Source: Giesbergeria anulus (lineage in GTDB: Bacteria; Pseudomonadota; Gammaproteobacteria; Burkholderiales; Burkholderiaceae_C). Taken from it: a stretch of DNA of 64,000 bases. This document shows, piece after piece, positions 1 through 9,518 of this stretch. The notes under the pieces were generated by a model. That model searched no databases. It was not told the DNA's origin and saw nothing but the letters and a program-made list of their open reading frames with translations. The DNA lies in NCBI RefSeq assembly GCF_900111115.1, contig NZ_FOGD01000001.1, forward strand, positions 738,910 to 802,909, written 5' to 3'. The translations under genes were made by a program, and so were the position numbers. How positions within the stretch are numbered: position 1 is the first letter of the stretch; each line of letters starts with the position of its first letter.

Positions 1-658
1 AACCAGTGCGATATTTCACATCGACGCCATAGGCCGAGGTATCTTGGCTAATCACCAGCAGTTCTTTCACACCACCAGCAAACAGCGCTTTAGCCTCAGA
101 TAGCACATCGCCCACCGGACGCGAGACCAAATCGCCGCGCATCGATGGGATGATGCAGAAGGTGCAACGGTGGTTACAGCCCTCGCTGATCTTCAGGTAG
201 GCGTAATGCTTGGGCGTGAGCTTAAGGCCCGCCACGCCAAAACCACCGGGCACCAGATCGACAAACGGGTCGTGGGGTTTGGGCAGGTTTTGGTGTACGG
301 CATCCATCACCTCTTGGGTGGCGTGGGGGCCGGTCACGGCCAGCACGCTGGGGTGCATCTCGCGCACCATATTGCCGCCGCCCTCACCGGCACGCGCGCC
401 CAAGCAACCCGTCACAATGACCTTGCCGTTTTCGGCCAGCGCCTCGCCAATGGTATCTAGGCTCTCCTTGACGGCATCGTCAATAAAGCCACAGGTGTTG
501 ACAATGACCAGATCGGCCCCATCAAACGTTTTGGAAGTCTGGTAACCCTCGGCGCTCAGTTGCGTGAGGATAAGTTCGGAGTCAGTCAGGGCCTTGGGGC
601 AGCCCAAGCTGACAAAGCCGATTTTAGGAATTTTGGCAGGGGATGAAACTTCAGTCAT
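1..658 (-). CDS. rimO: Ribosomal protein S12 methylthiotransferase RimO (partial, C-terminus outside window)
   Basis: Radical-SAM enzyme that adds a methylthio group to an aspartate of ribosomal protein S12. Reading the minus strand from ATG at 658 gives a protein starting [20 protein letters not shown]. It has the N-terminal UPF0004 cysteines (SLGCPK, NTCGF, TGCLGA) that bind the second iron-sulfur cluster, and then the radical-SAM CxxxCxxC motif (GCNHRCTFC) near residue 150. About 219 residues are present; the remainder of the radical-SAM domain and the TRAM domain lie beyond base 1. Family identity is very secure; RimO rather than MiaB is favoured by the sequence around both motifs. The neighbour phaR is on the same strand, 54 bases upstream. 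Confidence 0.95.
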   Translation of the reverse strand, partial: MTEVSSPAKIPKIGFVSLGCPKALTDSELILTQLSAEGYQTSKTFDGADLVIVNTCGFIDDAVKESLDTIGEALAENGKVIVTGCLGARAGEGGGNMVREMHPSVLAVTGPHATQEVMDAVHQNLPKPHDPFVDLVPGGFGVAGLKLTPKHYAYLKISEGCNHRCTFCIIPSMRGDLVSRPVGDVLSEAKALFAGGVKELLVISQDTSAYGVDVKYRTG

Positions 659-712
659 ACCCGTATTGTCCCAGCATTGGGCTGGAACGGGCATGGCAAG
701 GTTAACGCCGCC

Positions 713-1273
713 TCAGCGTTTGAGGCCCAGCACCCCCAGCATTTGCTCGGTCTGCTGCTGCATCTTCTCTTGCATCTGGGTAAACATGCTGCGCGACTGC
801 TCCGCATAATTGCCCATCAGGCCCTGCATCATCGGTGACTGGGCGCTCATAAACTGCGCCCAAATCTCTGGGGTCATGCTTTGGGACTGCTCGGCCATTG
901 TGGTCTGCATGTCGGTAAAGAGCTGCACATTCTTTTCTAGGTAGCTCCCCATAAAACCCTGCATGGCTTGGCCATAGATGCGGATGATGTTGGACAGCAC
1001 CGCCTCGGTAAACAGCGGCGCACCACCGGCCTCTTCCTCCAAAATGATCTGCAACAGAATGCTGCGGGTAATGTCTTCGCCCGTTTTGGCATCGCGCACT
1101 ACCAGATTTTTATGCTCCATGACCAACTGCTTGACCTCGGCCAGCGTGATATAGGCAGAGGTATCGGTGTCATAAAGGCGTCGATTGGGGTATTTTTTAA
1201 TAATACGTTGTGCCAACTTGGGGGTAGCAGGTACCGTTTTCTCTTCTTGCACTACACAGGCTCCTTGGGCCAT
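713..1273 (-). CDS. phaR: Polyhydroxyalkanoate synthesis repressor PhaR
   Basis: DNA- and PHA-binding repressor that controls phasin and PHA synthesis genes. The 186-residue product has the conserved PhaR N-terminal DNA-binding domain at about residues 22-85 (RIIKKYPNRRLYDTDTSAYI). The PHB accumulation regulatory domain follows, with repeated Met/Gln-rich helices (QAMQGFMGSYLEKN, QGLMGNYAEQSRSMF) to about residue 175. Length is normal for the family. A shorter start is possible, because the first 15 residues precede the conserved part. It lies just upstream of rimO on the same strand, a pairing common in Burkholderiales. PHA genes themselves are not in the window. Confidence 0.93.
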   Translation of the reverse strand: MAQGACVVQEEKTVPATPKLAQRIIKKYPNRRLYDTDTSAYITLAEVKQLVMEHKNLVVRDAKTGEDITRSILLQIILEEEAGGAPLFTEAVLSNIIRIYGQAMQGFMGSYLEKNVQLFTDMQTTMAEQSQSMTPEIWAQFMSAQSPMMQGLMGNYAEQSRSMFTQMQEKMQQQTEQMLGVLGLKR

Positions 1274-1436
1274 TAGGCCCCTCTATCTCAACTCTATCTC
1301 AATTGCACTCTAGGCAATTTTAGGCTGTGGTCTTGGCAACTGCGTGACCTATACCCCTGTGCAACCACCAGACACCCTCTGTTTGCATACAAATGCCGTA
1401 GGCACGACAATCACCCGCCTGTACCAACACCACACC

Positions 1437-2192
1437 ATGCACTCTGATCTGCTTTGGCTGGCACCCAACGAGCCGTTTCCTGCCCCCAAGGCAGCTTGGG
1501 GCCAAGACTCTCCAGCCCCCGGCCTGTTGGCCGCAGGCGGTGCCTTGGACAAGCCGCATCTGCTGCGCGCCTACCGCAACGGCATTTTTCCGTGGTTCAG
1601 TGCCGGACAGCCCATTCTGTGGTGGACACCCGACCCGCGCATGGTGCTGCCCGTGGCACAGTTTCGCCTGCACCGCTCACTGCGGCGCACCTTAGAGAAA
1701 TTTCGCACCAGTGCCCACTGCGAGATACGCATTGACAGCGCCTTTAGCACCGTGATGCAAGCCTGTGCCAGCAGCCCACGCCCCGGCCAGCCCGGTACGT
1801 GGATCGTGCCCGCCATGCACAGTGCCTACCAAGAACTCCATGCAGCAGGCTACGCCCACAGCGTCGAGACTTGGGTGGGCGGCCAACTGGTCGGCGGCCT
1901 GTATTGCGTCGCCATCGGGCAGGCCGTCTTTGGTGAATCCATGTTTGCCCACCAAACCGATGCGTCCAAAATCGCACTGGCCGCATTGGTGGGCTTATGC
2001 CGCTACCACGGTGCGGCCTTGATTGACTGCCAACAAAACACACGCCATCTGGCCTCTTTGGGCGCCCACGAAATACCGCGTGCTCATTTTCTACAACATC
2101 TGGCACAGGCACAGCAACAAAGCGCCATGCACTGGCAATTCACGCCCCTATACTGGGATGCTCTTCTGTCGCCCGCCACTGCCACAGCATGA
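1437..2192 (+). CDS. aat: Leucyl/phenylalanyl-tRNA--protein transferase
   Basis: Transfers Leu or Phe from aminoacyl-tRNA to the N-terminal Arg/Lys of proteins, marking them for ClpAP through the N-end rule. The 251-residue product has the family signature [10 protein letters not shown] near residue 28, followed by YRNGIFPWF and [10 protein letters not shown], and the core [22 protein letters not shown]. An upstream in-frame ATG at 1344 would add 31 residues with no family similarity, so the ATG at 1437 is chosen. The stop overlaps the start of bpt by 4 bases (ATGA), so the two N-end-rule transferases are translationally coupled. Confidence 0.95.
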   Translation: MHSDLLWLAPNEPFPAPKAAWGQDSPAPGLLAAGGALDKPHLLRAYRNGIFPWFSAGQPILWWTPDPRMVLPVAQFRLHRSLRRTLEKFRTSAHCEIRIDSAFSTVMQACASSPRPGQPGTWIVPAMHSAYQELHAAGYAHSVETWVGGQLVGGLYCVAIGQAVFGESMFAHQTDASKIALAALVGLCRYHGAALIDCQQNTRHLASLGAHEIPRAHFLQHLAQAQQQSAMHWQFTPLYWDALLSPATATA

Positions 2193-2944
2193 CGCAACCC
2201 TACGACCTCCCGCCCCAAACTCTACAGTTTTACGCAACCGCCACCTACCCGTGCAGCTATCTGGCTGATCGGCAGGCACGCTCTCAGGTGGCTACGCCGG
2301 GCCATCTAGTACGCAGCGACACCTTTTCGGAGTTGGTGCGCTTGGGCTTTCGGCGCAGTGGCATGTTTACTTACCGCCCGCACTGCGATGGCTGCCAAGC
2401 TTGTATGCCGCTGCGCGTGCTGGTACAAGAATTTACGCCTGACCGCAGCCAACGCCGCGCCTTGGCCCGCCACGCCCACTTGCAAGCGCGCGTGCTGGCA
2501 CCGGCTTTTGTGCCCGAGCACTATGCACTCTACCTGCGTTACCAGCAAGCCCGCCACGCTGGTGGCGGCATGGACCAAGACAGCATTGACCAATATAGCC
2601 AGTTTCTGCTGCAAAGCCGGGTTGATACCCGGTTGGTAGAGTTTCGTGAACCGTCAGACCAGCACCCCGATGGCGTGCTCAAAATGGTGTCTATCCTCGA
2701 CTTGCTCGACGATGGCCTCTCAGCGGTTTACACTTTTTATGAGCCCGAACCCAGGTGCAGCTATGGTACCTACAACGTCTTGTGGCAAATTGAACAGGCC
2801 CGCCAGCAAGACATGGATTATGTGTACCTAGGCTACTGGATTGCCGACAGCCCCAAAATGAGCTACAAATCCGCCTACCTGCCACATGAAGTATTGCAAA
2901 ACCGGCGCTGGCAACGGCCCCAACTGCCAAATTCCACCAAGTAA
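2189..2944 (+). CDS. bpt: Aspartate/glutamate leucyltransferase Bpt
   Basis: Bacterial ATE1-like transferase that adds Leu to proteins with N-terminal Asp or Glu, feeding the same ClpAP pathway as the aat product. The 251-residue protein carries the N-terminal Cys cluster region ([15 protein letters not shown], then [12 protein letters not shown]) and the C-terminal ATE domain with VYTFYEP and [17 protein letters not shown]. Length fits the family. It starts inside the aat stop codon. The older name, arginyltransferase, comes from eukaryotic homologues; in proteobacteria the Leu-specific Bpt activity is the expected one. Confidence 0.93.
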   Translation: MTQPYDLPPQTLQFYATATYPCSYLADRQARSQVATPGHLVRSDTFSELVRLGFRRSGMFTYRPHCDGCQACMPLRVLVQEFTPDRSQRRALARHAHLQARVLAPAFVPEHYALYLRYQQARHAGGGMDQDSIDQYSQFLLQSRVDTRLVEFREPSDQHPDGVLKMVSILDLLDDGLSAVYTFYEPEPRCSYGTYNVLWQIEQARQQDMDYVYLGYWIADSPKMSYKSAYLPHEVLQNRRWQRPQLPNSTK

Positions 2945-2974
2945 AATAGGCGCACCTAGTACGCTGCGCTCTCA

Positions 2975-3766
2975 ATGAAGAAAAAAGATTCTGCCCTTCC
3001 CCCCAAACCCAGCGTTCAGGTCATTGAACGCATGTTCACGCTGATTGACATCTTGGCCTCGCGCGAAGAAGCCATATCACTCAAAGAAATCAGCGAAAAA
3101 TCGGGGCTACATCCGTCTACTACCCACCGCATCCTCAACGATCTAGCCACAGGCCGCTTTGTCGATCGCCCCGAATCGGGCAGCTACCGCCTTGGTATGC
3201 GCCTGCTAGAGTTGGGCAATTTAGTCAAAGGGCGGCTCAATGTGCGCGATGCCGCACTGATTCCAATGCGCGACCTGCACAAGCTGATCCAGCAGCCGGT
3301 CAACCTGAGTATGCGCCAAGGCGATGAGATCGTGTATGTAGAGCGCACCTACAGCGAGCGCTCAGGGATGCAGGTGGTGCGGGCCATTGGGGGCCGGGCC
3401 CCCTTGCACCTGACTTCTACCGGCAAGCTATTTTTAGCCGCCGATGACATCCAGCAAGTACGCAACTATGCCACCCGCACCGGCTTGCCGGGGCACACAC
3501 ACAACAGCATCACGCAGTTTGCAGTGCTGGAGCGCGAGCTCAACAAAGCACGCCAATCGGGCGTAGCCCGTGATAACGAAGAGCTAGAACTGGGCGTGCG
3601 CTGTATGGCTGCTGGGGTTTATGATGACCAAGGCAAGTTGCTGGCGGGCCTGTCTATCTCTGCCCCTGCCGACCGGCTCGATGAGGGCTGGCTGTCTAAA
3701 CTCCAAGCCACAGCGCAAAAAATATCAACCGCCTTGGGCTACAACAAGGCGGGCAGCACTGAATAA
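2975..3766 (+). CDS. IclR-family transcriptional regulator
   Basis: A 263-residue one-component regulator. Residues ~13-75 form the IclR winged helix-turn-helix (VIERMFTLIDILA ... LKEISEKSGLHPSTTHRILNDL). Residues ~85-255 form the effector-binding domain, with the typical APLHLTSTGKLFLA and DNEELELGVRCMAAGVYDD segments. The ligand and the target genes cannot be told from the sequence. It follows bpt by 30 bases and may be cotranscribed. It converges on the carboxypeptidase gene, with only 16 bases between the two stops. No dedicated catabolic operon is adjacent. Confidence 0.9.
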   Translation: MKKKDSALPPKPSVQVIERMFTLIDILASREEAISLKEISEKSGLHPSTTHRILNDLATGRFVDRPESGSYRLGMRLLELGNLVKGRLNVRDAALIPMRDLHKLIQQPVNLSMRQGDEIVYVERTYSERSGMQVVRAIGGRAPLHLTSTGKLFLAADDIQQVRNYATRTGLPGHTHNSITQFAVLERELNKARQSGVARDNEELELGVRCMAAGVYDDQGKLLAGLSISAPADRLDEGWLSKLQATAQKISTALGYNKAGSTE

Positions 3767-3782
3767 CTACCCACCAGCGCCT

Positions 3783-4994
3783 TTAGCGGTTGAGTGCTTG
3801 GAGTTGGGTTCGGTTAGCTGCCGAGTGCAGGCTGTGCTGGCGTGCTTCAACCCAGTTGCGCACCCGCTCGGCATCGCCTAGACGGCTGTATTTGCCCGCA
3901 GAATCCAAAAACACCATGATGAGTTTGCGCCCAGCTACCTTGGTCTGCATCACCAAGCAGCGGCCTGCCTCGGCGATGTAGCCCGTTTTTTGCAGCCCAG
4001 TATCCCAGTCTGGGTTTTTTACCAGCCGGTTGGTGTTGTTGTATTGCAGGGTTCTTTGCCCCACGGCCACCTCGTGGCCTGGCGAAGTAGAAAACTCACG
4101 CAACAACGGATCACGGGAAGCTACATTAACCAACATCGCCAAATCGCGGGCGCTAGACTGGTTGTTGCTGGACAAGCCCGTAGGCTCAACATAGCGGGTA
4201 TCTGCCATGCCCAACTGGCGGGCCTTGGCATTCATCTTGGCGACAAACGTGCCTAAACCGCCCGGATAGGTGCGGCCCAACGCATTGGCCGCTCGGTTCT
4301 CGCTAGACATGAGCGCCAAATGCAGCATCTCTTGGCGTGTCAAGGTGGTGCCTACGCTCAAGCGCGAGCGACTGCCCTTTTCGGTATCCACATCCTCTTG
4401 GGTGATGGTGATCGGCTCGTGCATCGGCAAGCGAGCCTCAGAGATCAGCAGCCCAGTCATGAGCTTGGTCAGAGAGGCAATAGGCAAAATGGCTTGCTCA
4501 TTCTTGCGTAGCAGCACCTCTTGGGTGTCTTGGTCAATCACCAAGGCCACGCTCGATTTAAGCTCCAGCGGATCAGTGGCATGGTGCAAGCCAGCCAACT
4601 CACCAAAAGAGGGCTTGGCCGCTACAACAGTAGCTGCCGTAGCGGCTGCAGCAGCCAGGGCCGCACGCTGGGCAGCTTTGCCACGGCCTTTGGGTGGTGG
4701 TGCCAACGCTACCATCTTGTTGGCCGCCGCACCACGTGCGTTGCGGCTAACCACCACTGGGGCGCGCTCGGTGGTTTTAGCCACCGACTTGCGGGCGGGC
4801 TGACTCGATGCTGCCTTGACCACCGATTTTCCCTGCGGCGTGGCTGCCGCCACACTAACCTTGGCTTTCTTGGCCGGAGCGTCTTTGCGCTCTGCTGCCA
4901 GAACCAGTGGAGACGACAATGCTGACCCCAAAAGAGCAACCGTCAATATCTGAACCAGAGAACGCAATGCGGTGGGGGGACGACGGCAGATCAC
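3783..4994 (-). CDS. D-alanyl-D-alanine carboxypeptidase/endopeptidase (peptidase S11)
   Basis: Periplasmic low-molecular-weight penicillin-binding protein that trims peptidoglycan peptides. The 403-residue product has a signal peptide (hydrophobic LVQILTVALLGSALSS followed by VLAAE). A low-complexity Ala/Lys linker then runs to about residue 110. The S11 domain follows, with the SXXK motif in IASLTKLMTGLL, the SXN motif in SSENRAANALG, and the KTG motif in LQKTGYIAEAG. It most resembles PbpG/DacA-type endopeptidases. GTG at 4994 is preferred because GGAGA lies 6 bases upstream and it gives a clean signal peptide; an ATG at 5039 would add 15 residues. Confidence 0.88.
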   Translation of the reverse strand: MICRRPPTALRSLVQILTVALLGSALSSPLVLAAERKDAPAKKAKVSVAAATPQGKSVVKAASSQPARKSVAKTTERAPVVVSRNARGAAANKMVALAPPPKGRGKAAQRAALAAAAATAATVVAAKPSFGELAGLHHATDPLELKSSVALVIDQDTQEVLLRKNEQAILPIASLTKLMTGLLISEARLPMHEPITITQEDVDTEKGSRSRLSVGTTLTRQEMLHLALMSSENRAANALGRTYPGGLGTFVAKMNAKARQLGMADTRYVEPTGLSSNNQSSARDLAMLVNVASRDPLLREFSTSPGHEVAVGQRTLQYNNTNRLVKNPDWDTGLQKTGYIAEAGRCLVMQTKVAGRKLIMVFLDSAGKYSRLGDAERVRNWVEARQHSLHSAANRTQLQALNR

Positions 4995-5030
4995 GATGTG
5001 TCTCCAAACGGAAGGCAAGGATAAAAAACA

Positions 5031-5066
5031 AAAAGTCACGCAAGGGTAATTTTTTGCGTGACTTTT
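5031..5066 (-). terminator. Rho-independent terminator after leuA
   Basis: A perfect 13-bp inverted repeat (AAAAGTCACGCAA and its complement) with a ten-base loop lies 80 bases past the leuA stop. On the minus strand it is followed by TTTTTGTTTTTT. It also sits just upstream of the carboxypeptidase start, so it separates that gene from leuA transcription. Confidence 0.8.
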
Positions 5067-5145
5067 CTATTGATTGGCCTTAATTATAGGAGCGAAGTGC
5101 CGAAGTTGCACCACAAGGGCCTTTTAGCCCCGTGGGGCGCTCGCA

Positions 5146-6684
5146 TTAACCTTGAGCGGCTACGCGCTCGGTCTTGCTGTGCAGCTTGTTCAAGGCACTC
5201 AGGTAGGCTTTGGCCGAGGCCACCACGATATCTGGGTCAGCACCCACGCCATTGACCACCCGGCCACTGCTTTGCAGGCGCACTGTCACTTCGCCTTGGC
5301 TTTCGGTAGAGCCACTGATGGCATTGACCGAATACAGCACCATCTCAGCACCACTTTGCACATGGGATTCAATCGCTTTGAGCGAGGCATCCACCGGGCC
5401 ATTGCCATCCGATTGCGCCTTGATCTCTTGGCCACCGGCGGTAAAGACTACCGTGGCCTGTGGGCGCTCGCCGGTCTCGCTGTGTTGGGCCAGCGAGACA
5501 AAGGCAAAGTGCTCTTTGTCGTGGCTCACGCTTTCTTCATTGACCAGCGCCAAAATGTCTTCGTCAAAAATTTCGCTCTTGCGGTCGGCCAACTCTTTAA
5601 AACGAGCAAAGGCGGCGTTGGTTTCGGTCTCGCTGTCTAAGCTCACGCCCAGTTCTTGCAAGCGCTGCTTGAAGGCATTGCGACCACTGAGCTTGCCCAA
5701 CACAATTTTGTTGTTGCTCCAGCCTACATCTTCGGCACGCATGATTTCGTAGGTATCGCGGGCCTTGAGCACGCCATCTTGGTGGATGCCGCTGGCGTGG
5801 GCAAAAGCATTGGCCCCCACCACCGCCTTGTTGGGCTGCACGACAAATCCAGTAATCTGGCTGACCATGCGGCTGGCAGCCACAATGTGTTGGGTGTCGA
5901 TGTTCAGGTCGAGGTTGAAATAATCGCGCCGCGTCTTCACGGCCATAACCACTTCTTCCAAGGCACAGTTGCCAGCGCGCTCACCCAAGCCGTTGATAGT
6001 GCACTCGATTTGGCGTGCGCCACCAATTTTGACCCCAGCCAGCGAGTTGGCTACTGCCATGCCCAAGTCATTGTGGCAATGCACCGACCAGACGGCCTTG
6101 TCGCTGTTGGGTACGCGCTCGCGCAGAGTCTTAATGAAATTGCCGTACAACTCAGGAATGGCATAGCCCACGGTGTCGGGCACATTAATGGTGGTAGCCC
6201 CCTCGTTAATCACCGCCTCAATCACGCGGCACAAAAAGTCCATCTCGCTGCGGTAGCCGTCTTCGGGGCTAAATTCAATATCGCCACACAGGTTGCGGCC
6301 AAAGCGCACCGCCTGCTTGGCCTGCTCCAACACCTGCTCAGGGCTCATGCGCAGCTTCTTTTCCATGTGCAGCGGCGAGGTGGCAATAAAGGTGTGGATA
6401 CGGCCCCGATTGGCCCCCTTGAGCGCCTCAGCAGCGCGGGAAATGTCACGGTCATTGGCGCGCGAGAGCGAGCAGACGGTGGAATCTTTGATAGCGTTGG
6501 CAATCATCTGCACGGCTTCAAAATCGCCGTTGGAGCTAGCGGCAAAACCTGCCTCAATCACATCCACCTTGAGGCGCTCCAACTGGCGGGCAATGCGCAG
6601 TTTTTCGTCCTTGGTCATGGAGGCACCGGGCGATTGTTCGCCATCGCGCAAGGTGGTATCAAAAATAATCAATTGATCGGCCAT
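5146..6684 (-). CDS. leuA: 2-Isopropylmalate synthase
   Basis: First committed enzyme of leucine synthesis: it condenses acetyl-CoA with 2-ketoisovalerate. The 512-residue product has the HMGL-like TIM barrel ([16 protein letters not shown] at residues 8-23), the metal-binding [17 protein letters not shown], the linker GIHQDGVLK, and the C-terminal leucine-binding LeuA regulatory domain from about residue 390. This is the type 1 bacterial form. It is the last gene of the ilvB-ilvN-ilvC-pssA-leuA series, but it has its own leader peptide and attenuator (6,711-6,823). The start follows GGAG within AGGAGAAACC. A terminator follows the gene. Confidence 0.97.
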   Translation of the reverse strand: MADQLIIFDTTLRDGEQSPGASMTKDEKLRIARQLERLKVDVIEAGFAASSNGDFEAVQMIANAIKDSTVCSLSRANDRDISRAAEALKGANRGRIHTFIATSPLHMEKKLRMSPEQVLEQAKQAVRFGRNLCGDIEFSPEDGYRSEMDFLCRVIEAVINEGATTINVPDTVGYAIPELYGNFIKTLRERVPNSDKAVWSVHCHNDLGMAVANSLAGVKIGGARQIECTINGLGERAGNCALEEVVMAVKTRRDYFNLDLNIDTQHIVAASRMVSQITGFVVQPNKAVVGANAFAHASGIHQDGVLKARDTYEIMRAEDVGWSNNKIVLGKLSGRNAFKQRLQELGVSLDSETETNAAFARFKELADRKSEIFDEDILALVNEESVSHDKEHFAFVSLAQHSETGERPQATVVFTAGGQEIKAQSDGNGPVDASLKAIESHVQSGAEMVLYSVNAISGSTESQGEVTVRLQSSGRVVNGVGADPDIVVASAKAYLSALNKLHSKTERVAAQG

Positions 6685-6710
6685 AGGTTTCTCCTGGTGT
6701 CTGAAATGGC

Positions 6711-6746
6711 AAAAAAAAAGCCCGCTGCGGTTGCATACGGGCTTTT
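6711..6746 (-). terminator. leuA attenuator terminator
   Basis: On the minus strand AAAAGCCCG and CGGGCTTTT form a 9-bp stem with a 13-base loop, followed by a run of nine T. It lies between the leader-peptide stop and the leuA start, as expected of a transcriptional attenuator. The 5' arm contains GCCCGT (minus strand, 6,737-6,742). This can instead pair with ACGGGC (6,781-6,786) inside the leader coding region, giving a possible antiterminator. Confidence 0.8.
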
Positions 6747-6769
6747 GAAGAAAAAGTGTGCGCGCGCGC

Positions 6770-6823
6770 CTACTGACTCCGCCCGTGGGTGGTTAGTAGT
6801 AGCGCTTGGGCAAAAATTTTCAT
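6770..6823 (-). CDS. leuL: Leucine leader peptide (attenuator control of leuA)
   Basis: A 17-codon reading frame from ATG at 6,823 encodes [17 protein letters not shown]. It has three consecutive Leu codons, all CTA, which is rare among the CTG/TTG-rich genes around it. The stop is followed by a strong terminator hairpin before leuA. This is the classical layout of ribosome-mediated attenuation: stalling at the Leu codons when Leu-tRNA is scarce would free ACGGGC (6,781-6,786) to pair with GCCCGT and prevent the terminator. The ribosome binding site is weak (GAG about 6 bases upstream). The layout is seen directly; the regulation is inferred from known leu leaders. Confidence 0.75.
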   Translation of the reverse strand: MKIFAQALLLTTHGRSQ

Positions 6824-6862
6824 GGCGCTCAATGTAGCACAATTGCAGCCCATCTGCGGCAA

Positions 6863-7702
6863 TTATTGGTGCAAGCCACGCTCTTCTGGCTCATCGGTAG
6901 AAGTGCTAATCACACTCGTTTGCAAGCCTTTGGCCTTGCGCCAAGCATAAACGGCATAGCCACTGAGGCCATAAAGCACAAAAACGCCAAACAACGCAAT
7001 GGGCGGGTGGATGTTGACAATCGCGATGCCCAACGCCATGAGCACAATGACGATAAAAGGCACGCTCTTTTTCATCTGCACATCTTTGAAGCTGTAAAAC
7101 GGCACATTAGTCACCATCGTTAAGCCCGCATACAGGGTAAAGGCAAACATCAGCCAAGTGATGCCATGCCAACCGAGCAGCTCGGTATTGCCGCCGCGCT
7201 GCACGCCCAACTCCGTCATCAGCCAGATCAAGCCCATCACCAAAGCCGCCGCAGCGGGCGAGGGCAGGCCCTGAAAATAGCGTTTGTCTACCACTGCCGT
7301 GTTCACGTTAAAGCGCGCCAAGCGCAGCGCCGCGCAGGCGCAATAAACAAAAGCAGCAATCCAGCCCCAGCGGCCCAAATCTTTGAGCGCCCAGATATAA
7401 GCGATCAGCGCGGGTGCCGCGCCAAAAGAGACCATGTCGGACAGCGAATCCATCTGCTCACCAAAGGCGCTTTGCGTGTTAGTCATGCGGGCAATACGGC
7501 CATCAAGGCTATCGAGCACCATCGCGCAAAAGATGCCAATGGCCGCCATATCAAAGCGCCCATTCATCGCCATGACCACCGCATAGAAGCCGCCAAACAA
7601 GGCCGCCAGCGTGAACAGGTTGGGCAGGATGTAAATCCCCTTGCGACGCTTGCGCACCAGCAGTTCAGGGGTTTGTACGCCCGATGTACCTTCTTCATCC
7701 AT
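6863..7702 (-). CDS. pssA: CDP-diacylglycerol--serine O-phosphatidyltransferase
   Basis: Integral membrane enzyme making phosphatidylserine, the precursor of phosphatidylethanolamine. The 279-residue product has the CDP-alcohol phosphotransferase signature DSLDGRIARMTNTQSAFGEQMDSLSD (only its Asp residues matter for catalysis), near residues 62-88. About eight hydrophobic segments follow (for example LITLAALFGGFYAVV-type and MLFAFTLYAGLTMV-type stretches). The next enzyme of the pathway, psd, is 40 kb away at 47,308. It lies downstream of ilvC, separated by a strong terminator, so it probably has its own promoter near 7,710-7,800. It is followed by the leuA leader. Confidence 0.94.
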   Translation of the reverse strand: MDEEGTSGVQTPELLVRKRRKGIYILPNLFTLAALFGGFYAVVMAMNGRFDMAAIGIFCAMVLDSLDGRIARMTNTQSAFGEQMDSLSDMVSFGAAPALIAYIWALKDLGRWGWIAAFVYCACAALRLARFNVNTAVVDKRYFQGLPSPAAAALVMGLIWLMTELGVQRGGNTELLGWHGITWLMFAFTLYAGLTMVTNVPFYSFKDVQMKKSVPFIVIVLMALGIAIVNIHPPIALFGVFVLYGLSGYAVYAWRKAKGLQTSVISTSTDEPEERGLHQ

Positions 7703-7812
7703 TCAATCGACCTCCAGCGCAATCCCCATGGTGCGCAAGCAGCTATGCCAAACAGCGTATTCATTTACTGCCCGGATGGGGGCCGGACAGGGTTGCAGTG
7801 TACCTGCGCCCA

Positions 7813-7840
7813 CAAAAAAAAAGGCCACCGAAGTGGCCTT
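7813..7840 (-). terminator. Rho-independent terminator after ilvC
   Basis: On the minus strand AAGGCCAC-TTCG-GTGGCCTT is an 8-bp perfect stem with a stable TTCG tetraloop, followed by a run of T. It begins about 28 bases past the ilvC stop. Confidence 0.9.
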
Positions 7841-7868
7841 GGCAAAATCGGCGCGAAAAGCGAACCGA

Positions 7869-8900
<1,032 letters not shown>

Positions 8901-8937
8901 TTAAATAGTTCAAAAATGGGAAGCAAAGAGGATGCGT

Positions 8938-9429
8938 TTAGACGCGCAAAATGCGCTCGCCACGGCCAATGCCACTGGCACCGGTGCGCACGGTTTCCAA
9001 AATGGCGGTGCGGTCTAGCGCTTGCAGGAAAGCATCGTTTTTGCTCTGGTCACCGGTCAGCTCAATGGTGTAGCTCTTGTCAGTGACGTCGATGATGCGG
9101 CCACGGAAAATATCGGCCATGCGCTTCATTTCTTCGCGCTCTTTGCCTACCGCGCGCACCTTGATCAGCATCAGCTCGCGCTCGGTGTAAGCACCTTCGG
9201 TCAAATCGACCACCTTGACCACTTCGATCAGGCGGTTCAGGTGCTTGGTGATCTGTTCAATCACGTCTTCCGAGCCGGTGGTCTGGATGGTCATGCGCGA
9301 CAGCGAAGGGTCTTCCGTCGGTGCGACGGTCAGCGACTCGATGTTGTAACCACGGGCAGAAAACAAGCCGACCACGCGCGACAGGGCACCGGCTTCGTTT
9401 TCGAGCAGAACAGCAATGATGTGTTTCAT
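8938..9429 (-). CDS. ilvN: Acetolactate synthase regulatory (small) subunit
   Basis: Regulatory subunit that activates the catalytic subunit and confers valine feedback inhibition. The 163-residue product has an ACT domain at residues 3-77 (HIIAVLLENEAGALSRVVGL, the ligand-binding turn) and a conserved C-terminal domain (EREELMLIKVRAV-type segment, then TGDQSKNDAFLQAL). It sits between ilvB and ilvC; the 89-base gap from ilvB carries the ribosome binding site AGGGATC. Length is usual for the IlvH/IlvN family. Confidence 0.96.
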   Translation of the reverse strand: MKHIIAVLLENEAGALSRVVGLFSARGYNIESLTVAPTEDPSLSRMTIQTTGSEDVIEQITKHLNRLIEVVKVVDLTEGAYTERELMLIKVRAVGKEREEMKRMADIFRGRIIDVTDKSYTIELTGDQSKNDAFLQALDRTAILETVRTGASGIGRGERILRV

Positions 9430-9518
9430 AAAAGATCCCTCTTTTCGCCGCCCTCCCCTGCTGCCGGTAAGCAGCAGGCTTGGCGGGCAATAGATTCGTC
9501 CAAAAAAGTGAAGGAGAA

